Shown: positions 43,651-54,020 of the stretch, one piece after another
Layout of the letters: every line of letters begins with the position of its first letter
How positions within the stretch are numbered: the first letter of the stretch is position 1
Source of the DNA: Pogostemon cablin
Taxonomy: Eukaryota > Streptophyta > Magnoliopsida > Lamiales > Lamiaceae
Assembly (NCBI GenBank): GCA_023678885.1
Contig: CM043001.1
Span: 1,188,001 to 1,252,000, forward strand
Reading direction: 5' to 3'
DNA length: 64,000 nucleotides
Notes under the pieces: generated by a model
Databases searched by the model: none
What the model was told of the DNA's origin: nothing
Seen by the model: the letters and a program-made list of their open reading frames with translations, nothing else
Made by a program: the position numbers and the translations under genes

Positions 43651-43786
43651 CACCAGGTCTCTGTTGCCCAGTTTCTTGATCTTTCACCAGGTCTCTGTTG
43701 CCCAGTTTCTTCGTCTTTCACCAAGTCTCTGTTGCCCAGTTTCTTCATATTTCACCAGGTCTCTGTTGCCCAGTTTCTTCATCTTG
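43651..43786. repeat. 34-bp minisatellite, 4 copies
   Basis: Unit CACC[AA]GGTCTCTGTTGCC then CAGTTTCTTC. Starts at 43651, 43685, 43719 and 43753, exactly 34 bp apart. The ORFs across it are repeat artefacts. Confidence 0.9.
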
Positions 43787-44740
43787 TTGTTGCACCCACT
43801 TGTCATACTCCTCTTTTAGTATATCTCAGGCTTCTTTGGATGTCTTTGCTCCACTGATCCTGGAAAATAGTGATTCTGCCACAGCCACTTGTTGTATGTA
43901 GATCGCCAAGTTGTCATTCTCCTCTTTTTGTTTAGTTTTCTTTGTCTATATTAGACAAAGATGTTTTGTCCGTTGGGACATGTTTTTGTTTAATTTCCTT
44001 TGTCTGTATTAGACAAAGATATTGTGACCGTTGGGACATCGTATCCTTTATCAACAGTGTCCCAAATGACCTTGAGACATGAAGTATGTCTTCATTTGAT
44101 GGCTCAACGCTGTAGCCTTTGTCTGTGAAGGTTGGGATTGGTTTTTATAGGTATTGGATAGAAAGGACATTTTTGGAGGCTTTGGTTTGGGTAGTAATAT
44201 GCGGAAGCTTAGTTTGAACCCAGTTAATGAACCAACCGGGCTCTGATACCATATTGGATTTTTGTATAATATGATGTGTGGCATGAGTGAATTAGTAGTG
44301 TTGGAGATATGGAGAAGGGATTTGACATAGAATTGAATAAGTGGGGCGGTGATGTGAGGCATCCCATTTTGTAAATGAGAGATTAATTAGTTACTCCTCA
44401 CACACACATTACAATGCATGATACAATGACCTATTTATAGGGGATAATACTTAGTTGCTAAGTATTCTTAGTAACTAAGTAATCTTATATCTTAGTTACT
44501 AAGTATTCTTAATTACTAAGTAATCTTTTTATCTTAGTTACTAAGTAATCTTTTATCTTAGTCACTAAGTAATCTGTTATCTTAGTCACTAAGTAATCTC
44601 TAGTAAATGTGCATAAACTATTTTAACACTCCCCCTTGATGCGCATTTGGATGATCCGAGCTTTTCTCGTAGTATCTCGAACCTTGATCTTGGTAGAGCT
44701 TTTGTATTGTTGGCTATTTGAGCCTTTTTTCTTCAACTTT

Positions 44741-44978
44741 CACCAGGTCTCTGTTGCCCAGTGTCTTGATCTTTCACCAGGTCTCTGTTGCCCAATTTCT
44801 TCGTCTTTCACTAGGTCTCTGTTGCCCAGTTTCTTCATATTTCACCAGGTCTCTGTTGCCCAGTTTCTTCGTCTTTCACTAGGTCTCTGTTGCTCAATTT
44901 TTTCATCTTCCACCAGGTCTCTGTTGCCCAGTTTCTTCATGTTTCACCAGGTCTCTGTTGCCCAGTTTCTTCATCTTG
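44741..44978. repeat. 34-bp minisatellite, 7 copies
   Basis: Same unit as at 43651 with starts at 44741, 44775, 44809, 44843, 44877, 44911 and 44945. Confidence 0.9.
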
Positions 44979-46287
44979 TTGTTGCACCCACTTGTCATAC
45001 TCCTCTTTTAGTATATCTCAGGCTTCTTTGGATGTCTTTGCTCCACTGATCCTGGAAAATAGTGATTCTGCCACAGCCACCTGTTGTATGTAGATCGCCA
45101 AGTTGTCCTTCTCCTTTTTCTGTTTAGTTTTCTTTGTCTATATTAGACAAAGATGTTTTGTCCGTTGAGACATGTTTTTTTTTAGTTTCCTTTGTCTATA
45201 TTAGACAAAGATATTGTGACCGTTGGGACATCGTATCCTTTATCAACGGGATCTTCATTTTGATGGCTCAAACGCTATAGCCTTTGTCTGTTCCCAAATG
45301 ACCTTGAAACATGAAGTATGTCTTCATTTTGATGGCTCAACACTGTAGCCTATGTCTGTGAAGGTTGGGATCGGATTTCATAGGTATTGGATAGAGAGGA
45401 CATTTTTGGAAGCTTTTGGAATGGTTTGGATAGTAGTTTGCGGAAGCTTATTTTAACGCCCAATTATTAATTCAACCGGGCTCTGATACCATATTGGATT
45501 TTTATAAAAAAGAATAGAATGATAATGGGAGTAGACATAAGATAGATAAGTGGGGCGGTGATGTGAGATGATGGACATCATCCCATTTTGTAAATTGGAG
45601 TTTAATTAGTTACTCCTCACACACACATTACAATGCATGATACAATGGTCTATTTATTGGGGATAATACTTAGTTGCTAAGTATTCTTAGTAACTAAGTA
45701 ATCTTATATCTTAGTTACTAAGTATTCTTAATTACTAAGTAATCTTTTTATCTTAGTTACTAAGTAATCTTTTATCTTAGTCACTAAGTAATCTGTTATC
45801 TTAGTCACTAAGTAATCTCTAGTAAATGTGCATCAACTATTTTAACAATGACTAAATTTATGGAACTAAAAATTGTTTAACTCTTGAATTTATATGGACT
45901 TTGTGTATAGGGTATTTTACGTTTTTTTAACTAGTACTCCATATACTTTTTATTATCACAAACATTTGTGTAAACCGAGTTTCCCTGTGGTGCCCTTCCA
46001 ATCCTATATACCCTATGCAAATCACAGGATTCACAAGGAATGTAGACCCGGTTTACAAGAGACTAACTCTTTTATTATAATGTTTATCACCTTTTCTAAT
46101 AGTTGAATGAAATAGTTTATATTTTGATGCAGTTTGGGAGGAGCTGGAGCAAGAACATGAAGAATACTTCACGTATTCTAAGCATTGTAAAAAAGTGTTG
46201 ATGAAGATGGAGGACATAGTTTCGTCTTTAGATCGTGCATTGAATATGTATCTAAACCTCCCAATTCATTCAAGTAAGACAAGTTTT

Positions 46288-46291
<4 letters not shown>

Positions 46292-46381
<90 letters not shown>
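46292..46381. repeat. AT microsatellite in P3 intron 3
   Basis: About 45 uninterrupted AT units, at the place where P2 intron 4 has only short TATA text. Short ORFs of Ile/Tyr repeats here are artefacts. Confidence 0.95.
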
Positions 46382-46383
<2 letters not shown>

Positions 46384-46564
46384 GAATATGTCGATTTTGA
46401 CGTAGCTAATTTGTGGTGCAGCAATGAGTTAAGACAGTAGGCATGATGGATCATCTGTTGAACTGCCACTAACTCCTGATTTGTCTCCGGAAAGAATAAA
46501 AATGAATATTGATGAGGGGATTTCTGATGGATCATCAACTAACATTTCAACCTCATGAATTTTT

Positions 46565-46567
<3 letters not shown>

Positions 46568-46621
<54 letters not shown>
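46568..46621. repeat. AT microsatellite in P3 relic intron
   Basis: About 27 AT units between TTTTTAACATA and TACATGCTTGC. The same flanks surround only ACATATATATACATG in P2 intron 5 (about 40750-40772). Confidence 0.95.
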
Positions 46622-46625
<4 letters not shown>

Positions 46626-46836
46626 GCTTGCAAAATTGCAATATCATCCAGCTGACTGAATGTGTCAAATTTACAGCTGAAAGCTGCATTAGCTATCGCG
46701 AGGATGATCTCACGGACACTTTAAGCAGTCGTTAACTCCGACACTTTTTCCATTAGCTCCTGATTGCAAAGAATGAATGATGAGCAGAGTATTGGTGGTG
46801 GATCATCTTCAAATCCAGATGATATGGAGTTTGGAT

Positions 46837-47075
46837 GATCCATGCACATATATATGAGATTAGCTAACCTTACATTCTCTATTCAATACTTAATTTTTCT
46901 TTCTCAATTTAACTAGTGTAAAACACTAAAACTTTTGACTTAGATGAGCAAGTGAGATATCTTATTCTTTTTCTTTATGTTTTACTATTTGACTTCTTTT
47001 TGCGTAATTTAGGACCATTTTGAACCTTGGTCTCCCCTAGCCAGTTACTCGACTAAAATTGAAAAAAAAATGCAG
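46837..47075. other. Downstream of P3, no gene
   Basis: AT-rich; nothing recognised apart from the probable 3' flank of P3, which resembles that of P2 (CATTCTCTATTCAATACTTAA). Confidence 0.4.
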
Positions 47076-47084
47076 TAATTATTT

Positions 47085-48174
47085 GGGTAAATATCAATTT
47101 TGTTCTTCTAGGCCAAATCTAATTTCAGTCCTAAGGATTAGTAATTTCTCAAAAGTCGTCATCCGGTCTCCGAAATTAGTCCTTTTAGTTCACTGTTGGT
47201 CCTTTTCTCATCGGAATCCGGTAATTTTCCCGCGAAAGTTAGTAAATTCAGGCGAGAAAATGACCAAAAGTGGACTAAAAGACTAATTTCGAATACTGTA
47301 GGACCACTTTTGAAAAATTATCAATCCTTAGTACCAAAGGCGGACGCATTCAGGGGCCAAGGGGGGCACGTGGCCCCCCTGAGATTTTTAAAATATTTAG
47401 TATATATATGACAAAAAGTTGACTTTGTCTTGGCGTCCTAGTTGGTAGGCGGTTTTCTAATAATTCCCACGTGGGTTCGAGCTTCGTTGCCTCCAATTTT
47501 CTTTCTTTTACCTTTCCCATTTCATATTATATATTTTTACAATTATATTTCTTTCTCTCTTTTTTTTATTATTATTATAATCTCTTATTCCTTCTTTCTT
47601 TATTTCTTTTACTTTTCTCATTTCCTTTTATGTATTATTACTACAATTAAATTTATTTATTTCTTACATTTATAATTAGTTTTATTATTATAATCTCTTA
47701 TTTCCTTCTTTCTGTAATTATTATTATTTATTACTCCATCAAAGATAATTATGTATTAATATTTTTTTATAGTTATTAAAACTTTCACATTATTTTATAA
47801 ATAAATGTTTGATAATTTATATATACTTAAAATATTTTTATTAGTAGTTAATTAATTTATTTTATTATATGTAAATTATCTTGTCCATTCACAATGTATT
47901 AATTTGTTCTTTGCATGTAAATTAAGGAGTTATGTTCAATGTGCAGTATAGTGAAAAAAAATGAGAACTTTTGGATGCAACGTTCAAAATGATAAAATGA
48001 TATTTTTTAAAGCAGACTGATGAGTATTAAGTAATGTTATGTGGCGGACCCAGCGAACGGATGAGTATTAAGTAACACTATGTGGCCCCCCTGGACTGAA
48101 ATCCTGGGTCCGCCACTGCTTAGTACTGAAATTGGATTTGGTCTATCCTAAAGAACCAAAATTGATATTTTCTC
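47085..48174. mobile_element. Mutator-type MITE (GGGTAAATATC family), split by a hAT element
   Basis: Terminal inverted repeats GGGTAAATATCAATTTTG and GAGAAAATATCAATTTTG with a perfect 9-bp target duplication TAATTATTT (47076-47084 and 48175-48183). Without the insert it is about 300 bp. Non-coding. Confidence 0.88.
47335..48118. mobile_element. hAT-type non-autonomous element
   Basis: 784 bp, ends CAAAGGCGGACGCA and, reversed, CAGTGGCGGACCCAGG, flanked by a perfect 8-bp duplication CTTAGTAC (47327-47334 and 48119-48126). CAGTGGCGGA is a common plant hAT end. A GGCCCCCCTG box sits near each end. AT-rich interior without a transposase. Confidence 0.88.
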
Positions 48175-48183
48175 TAATTATTT

Positions 48184-48431
48184 TGGTACAAAAGTAAAAT
48201 TTTAATTTTTATATACGAGTTAATGTACTCTTTTTTCCCTCATTTTTTTTAAAATTATTTAAACAATTATTAGAACTTTTGAAATTATTTATTTATCCTT
48301 CAAGACAAGGTATACATTTCATTTTCCCATAACACTAATTTTTTTTCCATGGTTTGATTTTATTTATAACTGCTGTCATTTTACTAGACTGTCATTTTAT
48401 AGAGGTCAATAGAATTCTCACTTACTAGAGT
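48184..48431. other. Short intergenic stretch, nothing recognised
   Basis: AT-rich sequence between the MITE and the target duplication of the copia chimera. No ORF or repeat seen. Confidence 0.4.
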
Positions 48432-48436
48432 GAGCT

Positions 48437-48859
48437 TGTTGGTATTTAGGATATGGGATATGGGTTGGTAGTGTTTAGGATGGAAGGTTTATATGTAAGT
48501 GGTTAGTGATTTAGGCTAGAGGTTTGGATTAGTGAATGTAGGAAAAGATGTTTAATAGGGGAGTTGAAAGGCTTTGGAGATTTAGAAGAATGTTTGTTGT
48601 TTTTTTCATTCTACAATTGAGTTACAATGACCCATATTTATAGGTACAAGGTGATGGTTCTAGATCCTTCAATGGATCACTCATCATCATTCTAGATTTC
48701 TTCATGTTCTAGATAATTCTACCTAATTCATGATTAAAGACTTAACCTAGACAATTCTAGATTCTTCTTAGTTTTTACATATTTTACAATTTCTATACCT
48801 TTCTAGATATTTTGTATTAATCCATAATTCTCTACATAATTCTAGAAATTTGCATTACA
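48437..48859 (-). repeat. C3 3' LTR
   Basis: 423 bp, TGTTGGTATTTAGG to TTTGCATTACA on the + strand. The minus-strand polypurine tract AAGGAGGAGTATTAAAA lies just inside. No second full copy in the window. Confidence 0.75.
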
Positions 48860-48861
48860 TT

Positions 48862-49887
48862 TTAATACTCCTCCTTAATGCATATTTCTTGTACTCCGAC
48901 AAGCTCTCGTAATATCTCGAACTTTCCTTGTGGTAATGCTTTCGTGAATATATCCGCAAGTTGCTCTTCTGTCTTGCAATGCTTCAGCTCGATTTCTTTA
49001 TTAGCTTCTGCTTCTCTGATAAAGTGATACTTTATCTTGATGTGCTTGGTTCTGCTGTGGAATACTGGATTTTTCGCCATAGCGATTGCTGATTTACTGT
49101 CGCAGTAGATGTTTGTAGCTTCTTCTTGTGGCTCTCCCATATCTTCAAGTATTCGCTTCAACCATATTGCTTGGCTTGTAGTCATTACCGCTGCTATGTA
49201 CTCTGCTTCGGCTGATGATTGTGCAACTGTGGCTTGCTTCTTAGATGCCCAGGAAAATATTCCTGAACCCATTGTGAATGCATAGCCAGATGTGCTTCGC
49301 ATGTCATCAACTGAACCTGCCCAATCACTGTCTATATAACCTGTTAGTTTAGAGTCAGGAGTTGATGCATACCAGATGCCGAAGTTCTTCGTTCCTTGAA
49401 GATATCGGAGTATTCTCTTTACTGCTCCGTAGTGAGTCTGACTTGGATCCTGCATGAATCTTGATAGAAAGCTTGTTGCGTACATTATGTCTGGTCGAGT
49501 CGCCGTCAAGTATAGTAGACTTCCAATGAGACTTCGAAACTTTGAGTTGTCTGCTTTAGGTGAGCCATCTTCTTTCTGTAGAGCTTTATTATTATCGAGT
49601 GGAGTTGCCACAGTTTTGCATCCCTCCATCTTGAACTTCTTCAGCATATTTTCAGCATACTTCTTTTGAGAGATGAAGATACCATCTTTTATTTGATTTA
49701 TCTCAATGCCGAGAAAATATTGCATCAAGCCCAAATCCGTCATCTCGAACTTTTTCATAATGTCTTCTTTGAACTCCTTGATCATTGTCTCATAGTTTCC
49801 TGTGTATATTAGATCATCAACATATAGAGAGACAATGAGTTTGTCTTCCGTACCTTGGGTCTTGATGTATAGTGTTGGCTCACTCAT
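48862..49887 (-). pseudogene. C3 reverse transcriptase C-terminal half and RNase H
   Basis: 341-residue open segment. KLIVSLYVDDLIYTGN holds the intact RT active site YVDD (about residue 23). Then MTDLGLMQYFLGIEI, YLTATRPDIMYATSFLSRFM and ILRYLQGTKNFGIWY. RNase H: LTGYIDSDWAGSVDD, GSGIFSWASKKQATVAQSS, AEAEYIAA, IYCDSKSAIAMAKNP, HIKIKYHFIREAEA and EEQLADIFTKALPQGK at the end. This part is well preserved; the rest of the polyprotein upstream is broken, so I call it a pseudogene. It ends two bases inside the LTR side. Confidence 0.88.
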
Positions 49888-51499
49888 GCTCTTCCTGAAT
49901 CCAAGTTCAGTGAAATAATCATCAATTCTGCTGTACCAGGCTCGTGGGGCTTGCTTAATCCGTACAGAGCTTTCTTTAGTTTGAAGACTTTGTCTTCGCG
50001 CCCTTGTATCACGAACCCTTGAGGTTGCTCCACATAAATCTCTTCATTAAGATTCCATTGAGGAATGCTGATTTGACATCGAGCTGGTAGATTTTCCACT
50101 TCTTTTGTGCTGCTAGCGTGATCAATGCTCGTATTATGTCAAGTCTTACAACTGGAGCGAATGTCTCATTGTAGTCGACTCCATATTGTTGTGTGTATCA
50201 TTTAGCGACAAGCCTTGCCTTGTGTTTTTGTATTGAACTATCAGAGTTAAGTTTTGTTTTGTAGACCCACTTAACTCCTATGGCTTCTTTGTCTTTGGGA
50301 AGGTCTGTGAGCTCCCATGTCTCGTTCTTCTCGATCATGTGTATCTCCTCCTCCATTGCTTTTCTCCAAATGTCTTCTCTAGAAGCTTCTTCATAGGTGT
50401 TTGGCTCCACGGTTGTAAAATTGCATCTTTCATAGATCTCTGTCAATGAACGATATTTTCTTAGAATGGATTTTGGAGATGCGACTGCGTCTTCAGTTGT
50501 GGCTTGTCTCGGCACATCATGTGGGACGGCTTCATCTTCTTATTGTTGGGCTGGCGCTGGTAAGTAGATATTTTTTCTCTCAATTTGATCCGTCTCCCAG
50601 TTGTAAGCTGCGTCTTCATCGAACATTACGTCCCGACTGATAATTAGCTTTTTATTTTCCAAGCTATGGACTCGATAACCTTTTGATTGAGTGCTATAGC
50701 CCAGAAAAATTCTTTTTTCCATCTTCTTGTCGAGCTTGCTCCTTTTCTCCTTAGGGATGTGGACATAGCAAATACACCCAAAGACTCTTAGATGCTTCGC
50801 CGATGGTTTCCGTCCACTCCATGCTTCAACTGGTGTCTTGTGTTGTACTGCCACAGTTGGACATATGTTGAGGAGATATACAGCAGTACTCACAGCCTCT
50901 GCCCAGTACGTCTTTGGAAGACCTTTCTCCATTAGCATAGATCTTGCCATCTCCATCACGGTACTATTCTTCCTTTCAGATACGCCATTTTATTCTGGAG
51001 CGTATCCGACTGTGAGTTGGTGCTCCATGCCTTCATCTTCACAGAACTTTGTGAACTGGTTGGAAGTATACTCCTTTCCACGATCACTTCGAATAGTCTT
51101 GATCTTGTAGCCACTTTATTTTTCGACAAAGGTCTTGAATTTTTTGAAAATATCAAAAACTTGCGATTTTTCACGTAGAAAGTAGACCCATGTCATTCTT
51201 GTATAATCATCAATAAATAGGATGAAGTACCTGTTTTTATCGTGTGATAGAGTGCGCATCGGACCACATATGTCGGTGTGCACGAGCTCCAATGGCTTCT
51301 TCGCTCTCCAAGATTTCTCGGATGGAAATAGTAGTCGATGTTGTTTCCCGAGCATGCACCCTTCACAGACTCCGTTGAGCTCTTTAATTGATGGCAAGTC
51401 CCGCATCATATTCTTTAGGTTTAGAAACTTCAATTCTTGTAGATTGAAATGCCCGAACCTTCTATGCCATAGCCAGGTGTCGTCCACTTGAGCTTTCAT
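49884..51499 (-). pseudogene. C3 integrase and RT N-terminal half
   Basis: Minus-strand pieces with frameshifts and stops. 51116-51499: WLWHRRFGHFNLQELKFL (integrase H-H part), CEGCMLGKQHRL (C-C part), ELVHTDICGPM (catalytic Asp) and YFILFIDDYTRMTWVYFL (second Asp region). 50540-50959: YLLNICPTVAVQHKTPVEAW, LRVFGCICYVHIPKEKRSKL, KRIFLGYSTQSKGYRV. 50198-50515: TWELTDLPKDKEAIGVKWVY (RT start). 49884-50099: NEEIYVEQPQGFVIQG, KLKKALYGLSKP. Order is GAG-PR-INT-RT-RNH as in all copia elements. Confidence 0.85.
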
Positions 51500-51780
51500 T
51501 TCAATGTTGTTTGCATATCTCCATTAGATAGGAAAACATCTATTGTCGCTCATTTGAACTTTAGTGATTATGAGGGATTTATCCTTCTTATCGTAGATTG
51601 TGCAAGTATTTCCCTCAAAGTGTAAGGAGTAGCCTTTCTTGATCATTTGTCCCACACTTAGTAGGTTTTGATCTATTGTTGGGACTAGGAGGACTTCACT
51701 TATTTATCTTTTCCCTTTATTTGTGTTTATGGCAATGGTACCCTTACCAGTTGCCTCCATAAAAGCACCATTTCCTAGTT

Positions 51781-52271
51781 TTACTTTTGTATTAACTTTT
51801 CAAGTTCACAAAAGATATCCTTATTTTTAGTCATGTGGTTGCTACAACCACTATCCAAATACCAAGTATCTTTTTCTTCTTTAGATGCAGCTTGGCAGAC
51901 ATAAAACATATAATCTCCATTTTTTGAACTTTTGGAAAAATTAGCTTGGTGCCTACGATTAAATCGATTGACCTTTCCTCCACGTCCAAATTTCTTTTGA
52001 GTTTGGGGTTTGTCCTTAAACCAACTATCTTTTTCTAAATGATTTCTTCTTTTACAAATACGACATGGTGGGAACTTATTATTGTCCTCATTAATGTTTT
52101 CTTCATTCTTCTTATTATTCTGAGACTGCAAATTTACTTTAGATTGAAAGGCATTATCAATGTCCTTTTCATAACGCCTTTCTAATCGTTTTTCATGAGC
52201 TTCTAAAGATCCAATTAATTATGTGGCTGTTAATTTTGTTATGTCTTTAGACTCTTCAATAGCTGCTATTT
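51781..52271 (-). pseudogene. C3 gag C-terminus and protease start
   Basis: Gag tail KIAAIEESKDITKLTAT, EKRLERRYEKDI, then a degenerate zinc knuckle CRICKRRNHLEKDSW, in which the Gly before His and the last Cys of C-x2-C-x4-H-x4-C are replaced. The protease begins WYLDSGCSNHMTKNK with the D-S-G motif. Truncated at 52271 where a foreign LTR starts, so the gag N-terminus is missing. Confidence 0.8.
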
Positions 52272-52612
52272 TGTTGGTAGAAGATTGAATTGGATGAGTG
52301 GCGTGAGTGAAGAGTGAATTAGTAAGGTAGGAAATATGGAGAAGGGAGGATGGTTGATAGACTTAGTGGGTGGAGAGAAAGAACTAATGTATTATTCTTT
52401 CTACAAAATTACATTGAGATGTCTTATATATATAGTAGGGAGATGAAGCTTCTCAAGGCTTCTATCATATTCATGCCTATTCTATTTCTTTATTTTGAGT
52501 ATGTGTAGTATTATCTAGATTATTATTTTTAATCACATGCTAGTTACCTTTCCTTTTCTACTCTTTGCTAGAGATTTCTAGAAGTTTGTAGAATAAGCAT
52601 CAACTTTTATCA
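52272..52612 (-). repeat. C4 LTR, internal to the chimera
   Basis: 341 bp, TGTTGGTAGAAGATTG to CTTTTATCA, followed by the tract CTCTCCCTTGATGC. Its text (GTGAATTAGTA, ATATGGAGAAGGGA) resembles LTR2 of the three-LTR element at 44252, so the families are related. Confidence 0.7.
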
Positions 52613-53282
52613 CTCTCCCTTGATGCTTGTTCAGATGATTCCGTGCTCCTTTTGTCTTGAGCTCGACTTCTCATTATTAGTTGTTTTTCGTAGGGAGTGG
52701 TATTTGATAGAGATGTATTTTATCCTGTGATGTGATGACTTGTTGTCGTAATAGATCTCTGTAGGATCTCTGGTTGTTCTCCCATCATGTAGTTGCTGCA
52801 CCCACTTACACTCTCTCTCGATACTCCCCTTTAGTATATCCAAGCTTCTTTGGATGTCTTAGCTCTAAACTTTGGAAATAGTAACTCCGCCACAACAACC
52901 TGCTGTAGAGCGCCAAGTTGTCCTTCCCCTCCTTTTGTCTAGTTTTCTTTGTCTGTATTAGACAAAAATATTGTGTCCGTTGGGACATATTTTTGTTTAG
53001 TTTTCTTTGTTTGTGTTAGACAAAAATGTTGTATTCGTGGGGATAGTGTACCCCATGATCTCCCAAAGGCCTTGAGACATGAAGTATGTCTTCATTTAAA
53101 TGGCCTAATAGTTGTAGCCTTCGTTTGAGAAGGTTTTGGATTGGGATTTAGTGGATATAAGCTAGAGAGGACAATTTTGGAGGCTTGAAAATGGTTTGGG
53201 TAGTATAGTAAGGATTTTGGATAGTAAAATGCGGAAGCTTAGTTTAACGCCCAGTTATTGATCCAACTGGGCTCTGATACCA
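52613..53282 (-). pseudogene. C4 defective interior with RNase H trace
   Basis: About 670 bp. Minus-strand traces of copia RNase H (WVQQLHDGRTTRDPTEIYYD, RIKYISIKYHSLR) near the left end, then non-coding text shared with the interiors of the three-LTR element (TTAGACAAA, CCGTTGGGACAT, GCGGAAGCTTAGTTTAACGC), and the tRNA-Met-type primer site at the right end. Confidence 0.7.
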
Positions 53283-53503
53283 TGTTGGTATTTCATAGTT
53301 GAAAAGTGATAGTAGATAGGTGGTGTGGTATGAGATGATTGAAGGAGTAAGTTAGTTTTGGAAAGTAATTGGTATAATGAGTGGTAGAAAAACCATTCCT
53401 ACAACCCACTATCCCAATTACTTTCCAAAACTAACTTACTCCTTCAATCATCTCATACCACACCACCTATCTGCTATCACTTTTCAACTATGAAATACCA
53501 ACA
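53283..53503. repeat. 90-bp near-perfect inverted repeat (terminal hairpin)
   Basis: Left arm 53283-53372 begins TGTTGGTATTTCATAG; right arm 53414-53503 ends CTATGAAATACCAACA. Read base by base, the arms differ at one position (GATAGTAGA against GATAGCAGA). The loop is 41 bp. In the minus direction the left arm is the LTR end that precedes the primer site. Confidence 0.95.
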
Positions 53504-53508
53504 GAGCT

Positions 53509-53852
53509 AGATTGGATTCTCATTGGAAATGAATTAGTTTAGAAAAAAAAATTAACTAGAGGTTAATAAGAACTTAGCCTAAAATATAATTTTTTAAAAA
53601 AAAAAATTATAATAATTGAGATATAACCTCTTTTCATGACATGAGTAGCGAAAAAAAAAATCAAATAGTAGTAACTTTGTTTTTTATTTAAATAGTATAA
53701 AAGGTATATTAAATCAAGATTAGTCAACTATTTCCTTTGTTAATATGAATAAATTAGTGTTTGTTGTTGAGCGAAAAGAAAGACTTAAGATGGGCATTAA
53801 TTAATAAGCAATATATTAATTAATTAATACATACAATTAGCAGTTAGTTAAT
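53509..53852. other. Intergenic stretch before P4, no gene
   Basis: AT-rich with A-runs; nothing recognised. Confidence 0.4.
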
Positions 53853-53987
53853 GGGCAAAGGTTCACATCGCCCCCATCTTATGACATTAAATAGGATCAC
53901 ATAGAGGATTTAAATGAAGAAAATAAAAGATTAGGGGTTTACTTGATCTGGTGATATAAGTTAGAGGACCTATGTGAACCTTTACCC
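53853..53987. mobile_element. Short Mutator-type MITE (GGGYAAAGGTTCACAT)
   Basis: 135 bp, ends GGGCAAAGGTTCACATCG and, reversed, GGGTAAAGGTTCACATAGG, flanked by a perfect 9-bp duplication TTAGTTAAT (53844-53852 and 53988-53996). It lies about 20 bp upstream of the P4 TATA box. Confidence 0.85.
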
Positions 53988-54008
53988 TTAGTTAATACTA
54001 GTAGTCCA

Positions 54009-54020
54009 CTATATAAATAT
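54009..54020 (+). promoter_or_regulatory. Probable TATA box of P4
   Basis: CTATATAAATAT, matching P3 42291-42300. A transcribed leader probably begins at about 54040; a leader intron from about 54190 to 55634 (TTTGTAG before AGAAATG) would contain MF2. Confidence 0.5.

Larger units (their letters stand above)
43176..45847 (-). mobile_element. Three-LTR tandem non-autonomous copia element in P3 intron 2
   Basis: LTR 43176-43538, interior 43539-44251, LTR 44252-44628, interior 44629-45491, LTR 45492-45847. The whole is flanked by a 5-bp duplication ATGAC (43171-43175 and 45848-45852). LTRs start TATTGGATTTTT and end TTTTAACA on the + strand. Each interior has the minus-strand primer site GGTATCAGAGCCCGG next to its right LTR and the tract CTCCCCCTTGATGC (purine-rich on the minus strand) next to its left LTR. 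No ORF for gag or pol. The interiors differ in minisatellite copy number. Confidence 0.88.
42500..46836 (+). pseudogene. P3: A_thal_3526-like paralogue, 3' exons broken
   Basis: Exon 1 42500-42514 (MDNKE, GTAAAA, phase 0); exon 2 42848-42946; exon 3 46133-46273 (phase 1 both ends); relic exons 46422-46538 and 46677-46836. Exon 2 in one frame reads GDCIGQFMSKEETMDSLF and HHIPRDVTRR, and exon 3 starts VWEELEQEHEEYFTYSKHC: together the best match in this window to the A_thal_3526 domain (CLxxYMxxxE..., VWxxLExENxxFF). Exon 2 is 99 nt, not 106 as in P1, so the first exon does not join it in the conserved frame without a shift. The first relic exon has an in-frame TAA and its donor is CTAACA instead of GTAAGA; the second has a deletion and stop before LFPLAPD. 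Intron 2 is 3.2 kb because of a copia composite. Probably a pseudogene. Confidence 0.65.
48437..53503 (-). mobile_element. C3/C4: chimeric Ty1/copia insertion with inverted terminal LTR end
   Basis: One block bounded by a 5-bp duplication GAGCT (48432-48436 and 53504-53508). In + order: LTR 48437-48859, copia pol and part of gag (minus, 48860-52271), a different copia LTR (52272-52612), a short defective interior of that second family (52613-53282) with the primer site GGTATCAGAGCCCAG at about 53267-53281, and a 90-bp hairpin (53283-53503) in place of a normal outer LTR. The last bases are the inverse of the first ones (TGTTGGTATT), so both ends present the same LTR terminus outward. Confidence 0.7.

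Noticed and set aside
43651..43786. Regular 34-bp repeats resembling a CRISPR array
   Set aside because: The units are directly adjacent without unique spacers, lie in a plant retroelement and have no cas genes.
43546..45049. ORFs of 103 and 137 residues with a repeated HQVSVAQF unit that looks like a repeat protein
   Set aside because: They are translations of the 34-bp minisatellite inside a non-autonomous retroelement. 34 is not a multiple of 3, so neighbouring units are read in different frames. No start context or homologue.
46195..46689. ORFs made of Ile-Tyr repeats on both strands
   Set aside because: They are translations of AT dinucleotide microsatellites; only the first part of 46195-46273 belongs to a real exon of P3.
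53267..53281. tRNA gene suspected from GGTATCAGAGCCCAG on the minus strand
   Set aside because: This is a retroelement primer-binding site complementary to a tRNA 3' end; no cloverleaf around it.
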